64,000 bases of DNA, taken from an uncultured Eubacteriales bacterium. GTDB taxonomy: Bacteria; Bacillota; Clostridia; Oscillospirales; Acutalibacteraceae. The notes under the pieces are model-generated. The model worked only from the letters and a program-made list of their open reading frames with translations. It was not told the DNA's origin and did not search any database. The stretch lies in NCBI GenBank assembly GCA_934446475.1, contig CAKSEH010000002.1, forward strand, positions 62,001 to 126,000, written 5' to 3'. The first letter of the stretch is position 1; every line of letters begins with the position of its first letter. Positions 1 through 5,746 of the stretch are shown here, piece by piece. The position numbers and the translations under genes are program-made.

Positions 1-32
1 ATCTGTTTTGTTATTAAATCACTCATTCTCAT
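1..32 (-). CDS. ctsR: Probable CtsR repressor, first ten codons only
   Basis: Only the start of this minus-strand gene is inside the window; the rest lies off the left edge. The visible residues are MRMSDLITKQ, which resemble the start of clostridial CtsR proteins (a short lead then S-D-I/L-I). CtsR is the class III heat-shock repressor that controls clp genes and itself. A GGTGAT ribosome site sits about 8 bases upstream. The gene is preceded by a strong promoter overlaid with CtsR-like direct repeats (positions 51-98), which is the better part of the evidence. A second in-frame ATG at 26 is also possible. Ten residues cannot prove identity. Confidence 0.45.
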   Translation of the reverse strand, partial: MRMSDLITKQ

Positions 33-50
33 TTGATAATCACCACTTGT

Positions 51-98
51 TTGACTTTTCCTGACTTTCATTATACACGAAAGTCAGGAAAAGTCAAG
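51..98 (-). promoter_or_regulatory. Promoter with CtsR-like operator
   Basis: A perfect 19-bp inverted repeat (51-69 and 79-97, 9-base loop) covers a minus-strand promoter: -35 TTGACT (97-92), 16-base spacer, -10 TATAAT (75-70). Inside each arm AGTCA recurs with a 10-base period (82-86 and 92-96 on the plus strand), as in the CtsR tandem heptad RGTCAAA-NAN-RGTCAAA. A repressor bound here would cover both promoter elements, giving the expected autoregulation of ctsR. The heptads deviate from the Bacillus consensus in their last two bases. Confidence 0.6.
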
Positions 99-132
99 TC
101 TTTTTTAAAATTTTTTTAGTTCTTAAACTGTA

Positions 133-160
133 ACCGAATATACGATATCGACATAGTATG
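133..160 (+). promoter_or_regulatory. Possible sporulation (sigma E/K) promoter
   Basis: An AC at 133-134, a 17-base gap and CATAGTATG at 152-160 resemble the mother-cell sigma K pattern AC-N16/17-CATANNNTA, with the final A replaced by G. No sigma A promoter was found closer to the small Cys-rich gene at 190. The same arrangement recurs in front of the next gene. Confidence 0.35.
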
Positions 161-189
161 TGATGAAAGACGAAAAGGAGGTCTTTTTA

Positions 190-300
190 ATGTGTAATAA
201 CGGCTTTGGCGGAAACTGCAGCTGGATACTCATCCTCATACTCATCCTTGTATGCTGCTGCGGCAACAACAATAGCAATGACTGCGGCTGCGGTTGCTGA
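190..300 (+). CDS. Small Cys-rich hydrophobic protein (36 aa)
   Basis: A 36-residue protein starts at ATG 190 behind a strong AAAGGAGG site (about 175-181). It has a polar start with one Cys, then a short hydrophobic stretch rich in I and L (about residues 11-20), then a tail with a CCC triplet and a CGCGC ending. The layout recalls the small YjcZ/coat-associated proteins of spore formers, although I do not recognise a named family. The following gene is also Cys-rich and has the same kind of upstream element, so a role in the spore coat is a reasonable guess. Function is not known. Confidence 0.6.
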   Translation: MCNNGFGGNCSWILILILILVCCCGNNNSNDCGCGC

Positions 301-353
301 TAATTCCATAAAAACAGCATTTGAATGCGAAAAATAAGCAAACGAACGCAGTT

Positions 354-388
354 CGGGTCGGGGAATACCCCGACCCGATATTTTTATT
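354..388 (+). terminator. Rho-independent terminator
   Basis: A perfect 10-bp GC-rich stem (354-363 with 368-377, AATA loop) is followed by ATATTTTTATTT. It ends the transcript of the small Cys-rich gene. Confidence 0.9.
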
Positions 389-402
389 TAGACTTAATAC
401 TC

Positions 403-429
403 ACAATTAAAAGAAAGATACATATGATG
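403..429 (+). promoter_or_regulatory. Possible sporulation (sigma E/K) promoter
   Basis: AC at 403-404, a 16-base gap and CATATGATG at 421-429 match the sigma K pattern with one deviation at the last base. It is the same deviation as in the element at 133-160. No clear TTGACA/TATAAT pair exists between the terminator and the gene at 479. Confidence 0.35.
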
Positions 430-478
430 TAATGAAGTTATGCTATGAACTTCAAATAACAAAACAGGAGGAAAATAT

Positions 479-1306
479 ATGGCAGAAATTAAGAATAACT
501 GTCCGACAGATGACGGCAGCTTTAAAGAAGCGGTTTGCATCGATGCCGGCAGAGTCTACGATTCTTGTTGCGATCGTGATTGTCTCGAGGATCTTAGATG
601 CTTTTTCACTGCCGAAGCCCAGGCTTATATTGATCAGGCTATAAGTGTGCGGCTGAGATCGGCAGAAGTACTTAATGTTTTAATAGATGTTCAACCTGTA
701 AGCTTTAATAAAGGATTTTATTCCTGCGATCTTACATTTTTCTTTTTACTCGAACTTGACGTATTCTTAACACACAACGGATGTCCCACTCAAATACTCG
801 GTGTTTCTTCGTTTAACAAAAAGGTTATCCTCTTCGGCAGTGACGGTAATGTAAAGGTATTCACAAATGTTACGCCCGATCAAAGCAACAATTGCGACAC
901 AACAGCTTTGGCAACATCCAATATGCCTAAATGTGTAGTGCAAAGCGTTAATCCCGTAGTTTTAACAGCCCGACTCGGCAGCATCACCGACTGCTATGAA
1001 AATGTTCGGTATATTCCGCAGTCAATAATAGATTATGTTGGCGGACCGCTCATAACAGACGCTGCCGTCGGTACTACAACCGTTTATGTATCACTCGGTC
1101 TTTTTACAATCGTACAGCTCATAAGAAATGTTCAGATGTTAATACCTGTTTACGATTTTTGTCTGCCTGAAAAACAGTGCGACGATACAACAGACCAGCC
1201 TTGCGATGTTTTCAAACGCATTAAATTCCCAACCGACGATTTCTTCCCTCCGAGGCCCTGCAATATAGAGTCTAACTGCGGCGGATGCTGCAACGAAACA
1301 AAATAA
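479..1306 (+). CDS. Conserved clostridial Cys-rich protein of unknown function
   Basis: A 275-residue soluble protein with about 20 Cys residues, starting at ATG 479 eight bases after AGGAGG. The N-terminal part carries VCIDAGRVYDSC and DCLEDLR, a pattern I remember from uncharacterised proteins of spore-forming Clostridia. The middle is beta-rich and contains FNKGFYSCDLTFFF and KKVILFGSDGNVKVF. The tail is short and ends CGGCCNETK. There is no signal peptide or membrane segment. A sporulation-type promoter is suggested upstream and a strong terminator follows. A spore coat or exosporium role is inferred from Cys content and context only. Confidence 0.7.
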   Translation: MAEIKNNCPTDDGSFKEAVCIDAGRVYDSCCDRDCLEDLRCFFTAEAQAYIDQAISVRLRSAEVLNVLIDVQPVSFNKGFYSCDLTFFFLLELDVFLTHNGCPTQILGVSSFNKKVILFGSDGNVKVFTNVTPDQSNNCDTTALATSNMPKCVVQSVNPVVLTARLGSITDCYENVRYIPQSIIDYVGGPLITDAAVGTTTVYVSLGLFTIVQLIRNVQMLIPVYDFCLPEKQCDDTTDQPCDVFKRIKFPTDDFFPPRPCNIESNCGGCCNETK

Positions 1307-1332
1307 ACGAATAAAAAAACATAAGATATAAT

Positions 1333-1369
1333 ATAGGCTCCTCTTAATATAAGTTTAAGAGGAGCCTAT
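1333..1369. terminator. Bidirectional terminator between convergent genes
   Basis: A 14-bp perfect stem (1333-1346 with 1356-1369) lies between the Cys-rich gene and the phosphohexomutase, which converge here. T-rich sequence follows on the plus side, so it can end transcripts from both sides. Confidence 0.8.
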
Positions 1370-1380
1370 AGTTTAAAATT

Positions 1381-2853
1381 TTAAAAATCGGACGGTGCAA
1401 CAAGCATATCAAATTTATCAAAGAATGGTCTTAACCTTTCAACATCCTTGTCAATACCGCCTTCAACATTACTTTCAAAATTCATCGGCATAACAGGATC
1501 GTGAACACTCAGTCTCAGTAAAAACCATCCGTTTTCGGTTGATACTCTTATTCCTTCTCTGTTATCGTCAGCTATTTTATAATTGGATTTTCCGGTCACA
1601 AATTTTTTAAGTTCGGATATAACATTATTACCGTATGTTCTGAAATCATCGGCCTTAATAGTAAATCTTACTTCCCTCTCCTCTACCGGCATTTTAAGCG
1701 GACTTAAAACTTTTTCTATATCCATACCTTTTGCAAGCTCAATTATAATTTTTGTAACAAGATATGCGCCGTCATCAAGAAAATAGTTTTCTCTTAAGGC
1801 TGCATGCCCTGAGGTTTCTATTGCAAGCGGACAGTTTTCTCCGTTCTTGCAAAGTTCTATTGCTTTATCTATAACATTTTTATATCCTCTCTTATATCGG
1901 TAATGTTTACCGTTTAGAGTAGTTTCAATATATTCCTTAAGACCGTCGGACGTAACCGAGTCCGTAACCACAGTACCGTCCTTTATTCCGGAAAGCGCTA
2001 TGTACGAAGCAAGCGCAACCAATCTGTTGCGGTTTATTTCGTTGCCGTTTGAGTCAACCGCACCCGCACGGTCGACATCAGTGTCAAAGATTATTCCGAG
2101 GTCTGCTCCGCTGTTCTTCACCGCAGAGCAAATGCTTTCCATTGCTTGTTTATTTTCAGGGTTCGGAATATGGTTGGGAAACATACCGTCCGGCTCTAAA
2201 AATTGACTTCCGCTTATATTCGCACCAAGCGGCTTTAATACTTTTTCGGCATAAAATCCGCCGGCACCGTTTCCTGCGTCGACGATAATATGAAGGCCCA
2301 CAAGGGGTTTATCTCCTTTTTTTACACCGTTAATAATTTTATCACAAAGTCCTTTAGCGTATATGCTCATAAAATCCGTGGATATAACAACGCCTTTTGT
2401 TTTTGAATTCACTTTTTTGTCCGAGGATGCAAGGGCAAGTATTTCCGAAATATCGGAGCCTTCAAGACCGCCCTGCGGAAGAAAGAATTTAAGCCCGTTA
2501 CGGTCAAACGGATGATGGCTTGCAGTTATCTGGATTGCCGCATCGCACGAAATATCAACGGTTGTCATAAACATTGCGGGTGTTGACGACAGTCCGCAAT
2601 CATAAACGGTAACACCCGATGAAACAAGCGATGAAATAACATTTGATTTTATTCTTTGTGCGGTTATCCTTGAATCGTGACCCACCGAAATTTTTAAATC
2701 CTGAGCTTTCACACCTGTTTTTTGTTCGCACCACAAAACAAAAGCACAGGCAATACTTTTTATTGCTTCGTCTGTAAGTTCGGTTTTGTGTCCGCCGAGA
2801 TCTGTAGCATAACCTCTGATATCGGTACCGCTTTTTAAATGGCTGTAATCCAT
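1381..2853 (-). CDS. Phosphomannomutase/phosphoglucomutase family enzyme
   Basis: A 490-residue alpha-D-phosphohexomutase that interconverts hexose 1- and 6-phosphates for glycolysis and cell-surface sugar synthesis. The catalytic phosphoserine motif TASHHP is at residues 110-115 and the metal-binding loop DTDVDR at 257-262. A C-terminal phosphate-binding segment around REGIRVS is also present. Length and motif order fit the ManB/PMM-PGM group; substrate preference cannot be read from the sequence. The start at 2853 has GGAGA seven bases upstream. The stop codon of a small membrane-protein gene lies 13 bases before the start codon, so the two are probably translated from one mRNA. Confidence 0.9.
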   Translation of the reverse strand: MDYSHLKSGTDIRGYATDLGGHKTELTDEAIKSIACAFVLWCEQKTGVKAQDLKISVGHDSRITAQRIKSNVISSLVSSGVTVYDCGLSSTPAMFMTTVDISCDAAIQITASHHPFDRNGLKFFLPQGGLEGSDISEILALASSDKKVNSKTKGVVISTDFMSIYAKGLCDKIINGVKKGDKPLVGLHIIVDAGNGAGGFYAEKVLKPLGANISGSQFLEPDGMFPNHIPNPENKQAMESICSAVKNSGADLGIIFDTDVDRAGAVDSNGNEINRNRLVALASYIALSGIKDGTVVTDSVTSDGLKEYIETTLNGKHYRYKRGYKNVIDKAIELCKNGENCPLAIETSGHAALRENYFLDDGAYLVTKIIIELAKGMDIEKVLSPLKMPVEEREVRFTIKADDFRTYGNNVISELKKFVTGKSNYKIADDNREGIRVSTENGWFLLRLSVHDPVMPMNFESNVEGGIDKDVERLRPFFDKFDMLVAPSDF

Positions 2854-2866
2854 AATATTTCTCCTT

Positions 2867-2995
2867 TTATAAGTTACCGAAAAAAAATCCGGCAGTAAAA
2901 TACCCTATAAGCAATAAGGCTATAGAGCAAAAAGTTACAAGCATAGCTTTGAAAAAAAGTTTTAAACTTGTATTTTCCGTTTTTTTATTTTCCAT
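2867..2995 (-). CDS. Small single-pass membrane protein (42 aa)
   Basis: An open frame of 42 codons starts at ATG 2995 with AGAGG seven bases upstream. A polar, Lys-containing N-terminus (about residues 1-12) precedes one hydrophobic segment (about 17-40) that is Phe- and Leu-rich and ends G-N-L. Its stop lies 13 bases before the start codon of the phosphohexomutase, and the AAGGAG site of that gene sits just after this stop, so the pair looks co-transcribed and coupled. No family is recognised. The gene is divergent from the MecA-like gene, with 72 bases between the start codons. Confidence 0.55.
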   Translation of the reverse strand: MENKKTENTSLKLFFKAMLVTFCSIALLLIGYFTAGFFFGNL

Positions 2996-3067
2996 AAAGC
3001 GCCTCTTTCGATTTTTTAGTAGTATAGGCGCTTTGAGAAAATATATACTAATGTACGAGGTACTATA

Positions 3068-3619
3068 ATGAGAATCAGTGCAATAAGCAACAATGAACTG
3101 AAAATTTGTCTTACGGAATCCGAAGCCGTGCTTTTATTCGGCGGATCGGATAAAATCAACTGCGATAATCCGCAAGTAAGAAAAATTCTCGGTTTTTTAA
3201 TAGGAAACGAAGAAATTGAAAAAAGATTCTTAATGAGCAACGGTGAGTTTTCAACCGAAGTAAAACTAAATGAAGGCGGTTGCACTATTACATTTAAAAA
3301 AATGCCGACGGCAAAACCAAAAGCGCTGAATAAAAAAATCGGAGAAAAACATCTTTTGCTCTGTTTCAAAGATTCAAACAGCCTGTTAAGCTGTTTGAAA
3401 TTCCTAAAAAATACAAATCTTAAAATCTGCCAAACCGCATTATACAGCTATGAAACAAACTACTTTTTGATTTTGGTACTAAAAGAATATAAAAAGCACT
3501 ACAGATTTATCTTCAGTGAATACTGTCAACAAATAACACTTGATAAAATCGCACTTTCTTACATAGAGGAACACGGAAAACTCATATCGGGTGATATTAC
3601 AAAGCTTTTATTTTTTTAA
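3068..3619 (+). CDS. MecA-family adaptor protein
   Basis: A 183-residue protein resembling MecA, the adaptor that brings substrates to the ClpC unfoldase. The N-terminus MRISAISNNELKI matches the short beta hairpin of MecA. The C-terminal half (from about residue 95) has the MecA order: F-x-D-S-x-S-L-L, then LYSYETNYFLIL, then an acidic strand, then YIEEHGKLI, where typical MecA has EYGK-I. The acidic linker of larger MecA proteins is short here. The start follows a GAGGT site. The gene converges on rpe and the two coding ends overlap by 23 bases. A probable ctsR at the left edge belongs to the same Clp system. Confidence 0.72.
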   Translation: MRISAISNNELKICLTESEAVLLFGGSDKINCDNPQVRKILGFLIGNEEIEKRFLMSNGEFSTEVKLNEGGCTITFKKMPTAKPKALNKKIGEKHLLLCFKDSNSLLSCLKFLKNTNLKICQTALYSYETNYFLILVLKEYKKHYRFIFSEYCQQITLDKIALSYIEEHGKLISGDITKLLFF

Positions 3620-4241
3620 CCCTTTGTTCCATATCTTGTGCCGAAAAAATATAGTTGCCCGCCACGAGGACCGTAGCGCCGCTTTTGATTGCAAGCGGTG
3701 CGGTTTCAGCGTTAATACCGCCGTCAACCTCAAGATCGATGTTTAAATTTCTGCGGCAGCATTCTTCTTTTAATGCGGCAAGCTTTTCGAGCGCCTCAGG
3801 CATAAATTTCTGACCCCCGAATCCCGGTTCGACCGACATAACCAAAACCATATCGCAAAGATCCAAAAGATCAAATACTTTGTTTGCAGGAGTTGCCGGT
3901 TTTATTGTTATACAAGATTTGCAGCCGAGCTTTCTTATCAGTTTTAAAGTTTCGGCATTGTCCGAACCGGCTTCAAAATGGAATCCCAAAAAATCAGCAT
4001 ATTTTGCAAATTCTTCAATATATCTATGGGGTCTGTCAATCATAAGATGAACGTCAAGCGGCAGCTTTGTAAACTCTCGTATTGATTTTACGACCGGCAT
4101 ACCAAACGATATATTAGGAACAAAAATACCGTCCATAACATCAAGATGAAGCATGTCAACGCCTGCTTTTTCAAGCTTTTTGATTGAATCGCCGAGACTC
4201 ATAAAATCTGCCGTAAGAACCGACGGTGAAATCTTAATCAT
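3597..4241 (-). CDS. rpe: Ribulose-phosphate 3-epimerase
   Basis: A 214-residue TIM-barrel enzyme that interconverts D-ribulose 5-phosphate and D-xylulose 5-phosphate in the pentose phosphate pathway. Hallmarks are ISPSVL at the start, LHLDVMDG with metal-ligand His and Asp, VHLMI, the flexible loop VEPGFGGQKF and the catalytic Asp in VDGGI. The length is standard. A GAGGAGAG site lies upstream of the start. The gene follows the RodA-like gene by 27 bases and is likely in its operon. Its 3' end overlaps the convergent mecA-like gene. Confidence 0.95.
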   Translation of the reverse strand: MIKISPSVLTADFMSLGDSIKKLEKAGVDMLHLDVMDGIFVPNISFGMPVVKSIREFTKLPLDVHLMIDRPHRYIEEFAKYADFLGFHFEAGSDNAETLKLIRKLGCKSCITIKPATPANKVFDLLDLCDMVLVMSVEPGFGGQKFMPEALEKLAALKEECCRRNLNIDLEVDGGINAETAPLAIKSGATVLVAGNYIFSAQDMEQRVKKIKAL

Positions 4242-4268
4242 TAAACAACTCTCCTCTTCTTACCCTGC

Positions 4269-5399
4269 CTAATCGTGCAAGTACATAGTTCTTGTATTTC
4301 TGTGCATATAAACGCTCAGCACCAAACCGACTCCCAGATACATACATACGAGCGAAGTGCCGCCTGCACTGAAAAACGGAAGTGTAACGCCGATAACCGG
4401 AAGCAATGCGACGCACATACCGACATTTATAACAATTTGAGCAAACAACATACCGAAAAATCCGACGCATATTATTTTACCGCTTTCTTTGCGGCAAACC
4501 TTTGCTGTTTTAAGGCATCTGAGACATACTGCTCCAAGCAACAAAAGGACCAAAAGGCAACCTATAAATCCAAGTTCTTCACCTATGCTGACAAAGATAA
4601 AATCATTTTGTCCTTCAGGGACACCGCCGTTTTTTGTAAGAGTTCCGTTAAAGAGTCCCTGTCCGAACCAGCCGCCGTTTGCAAGTGCCATTCTTCCTCT
4701 GTATTGCTGGTAGTTGGCCCCCTGTATATCACCTTCGATATTAAAAAGACTGACTATTCTCGAGCGCTGGTCATCGTTCATTACCAAAAAATACACAAGC
4801 GGCGCCGCAATAACAGCAGCCGCAAATGCAGAAACAAAATATTTCCACGAAACACCCGCTGCGTAAAGCATACAAACAACCATTACCGCAAAAACAAGTG
4901 CAGTTCCGTCGTCTCCCTGAAAATGAATAAGCAAAACGGGAAAAGCACAATGAATACAGAGCGGAATCAAATATTTCGGCTTGTTTATCTTATCTTTAAT
5001 TTTATCGATATGCGCCGTAAGCGTTATAATAAAACATATTTTCAAAAGCTCGGCAGGCTGAAATGTCGTTATTCCGAGGTCAAGCCACGCTTTATCATCC
5101 GTACCTTCCGGGGCAAATCCTATAAAAAATGTCAATATTACAGGAACAACGCCAAGCACGGCAAGAAGATACCAGCGCCTGAGAAATGTTTCAAAATCAA
5201 ATGCAGATATAATAACAGCTGCTCCTATACCGATAAGAAGAGACAGCACCTGAACTATAACGGGTCTGTATGTGGAAAGATATGCCGTGGACGACAGCAC
5301 GGCAAGGCAACCGTACCCGGAAGCGAGAATACAGAGGGTAAGCATTAACTTATCAGTTTCTCGAAAGAAGTCCGCAATATGCGATATGATCCTTCCCAT
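4269..5399 (-). CDS. RodA/FtsW/SpoVE-family peptidoglycan polymerase
   Basis: A 376-residue SEDS-family membrane protein with about ten transmembrane segments. SEDS proteins polymerise lipid II glycan strands together with a class B penicillin-binding protein during elongation, division or spore cortex synthesis. Family signatures are FQPAEL(L)K in the middle, FQGDDGTALVF, NDFIFVSIGEELGFIG and the C-terminal PFFSAGGTSL. The N-terminus MGRIISHIADFFRETDKLML fits RodA better than FtsW, but RodA, FtsW and SpoVE cannot be separated safely by eye. rpe follows closely. No partner transpeptidase gene is adjacent. Confidence 0.88.
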   Translation of the reverse strand: MGRIISHIADFFRETDKLMLTLCILASGYGCLAVLSSTAYLSTYRPVIVQVLSLLIGIGAAVIISAFDFETFLRRWYLLAVLGVVPVILTFFIGFAPEGTDDKAWLDLGITTFQPAELLKICFIITLTAHIDKIKDKINKPKYLIPLCIHCAFPVLLIHFQGDDGTALVFAVMVVCMLYAAGVSWKYFVSAFAAAVIAAPLVYFLVMNDDQRSRIVSLFNIEGDIQGANYQQYRGRMALANGGWFGQGLFNGTLTKNGGVPEGQNDFIFVSIGEELGFIGCLLVLLLLGAVCLRCLKTAKVCRKESGKIICVGFFGMLFAQIVINVGMCVALLPVIGVTLPFFSAGGTSLVCMYLGVGLVLSVYMHRNTRTMYLHD

Positions 5400-5487
5400 T
5401 GCATCACCGCCCTTAATAAAACTATTTTAAGATATTATATCGGATTTTTCGCTTTTTTTCAAGTAATTTAAACCATATTGTCAAAAA

Positions 5488-5521
5488 AGTATGCCGTATC
5501 GGCAAAAACCGATACGGCAGT
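5488..5521 (-). terminator. Terminator of the copper ATPase gene
   Basis: A perfect 11-bp stem (5492-5502 with 5509-5519) is followed on the minus strand by TACTTTTTTG. It lies just beyond the stop codon of copA. Confidence 0.9.
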
Positions 5522-5536
5522 TGTTTTCAGAAAAAA

Positions 5537-5746
5537 TTATTTCATAGATACGAACTCGTATCCTGCGCCGGTTACGGCATTTTTAAGCATATCGTCGGTA
5601 ACATTTTCACTGACTGTTACCTGTGCACTGTTTGTTTTACTGCTAACCGAGTCAACGGTAACGCCGTTTACCGCCTCAAGCGCAGTTCTTATATGCGCCT
5701 CACAGTGAGCACACATCATTCCCTTTATAACAATTGTCTTTTTCAT
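5537..5746 (-). CDS. Possible separately translated CopZ-like copper chaperone nested in copA
   Basis: The last 69 codons of copA form a complete CopZ/Atx1-type domain, beginning MKKTIVIKGMMCAHC and ending at the copA stop. In the same reading frame an ATG at 5746 is preceded by a textbook CGGAGG site (GGAGG at 5759-5755, eight bases away). Ribosomes could therefore start here and make a free copper chaperone besides the full ATPase. Free CopZ proteins of Firmicutes have this length and delivery role. The domain may simply be a fusion whose old ribosome site persists, so the separate product is inference. Confidence 0.45.
   Translation of the reverse strand: MKKTIVIKGMMCAHCEAHIRTALEAVNGVTVDSVSSKTNSAQVTVSENVTDDMLKNAVTGAGYEFVSMK

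Noticed and set aside
4275..5348. 357-codon open frame opposite the RodA-like gene
   Set aside because: It overlaps a convincing SEDS membrane protein on the other strand. Its composition (many Lys, Asn, Tyr, Cys) is typical of a shadow frame and no start signal is seen.
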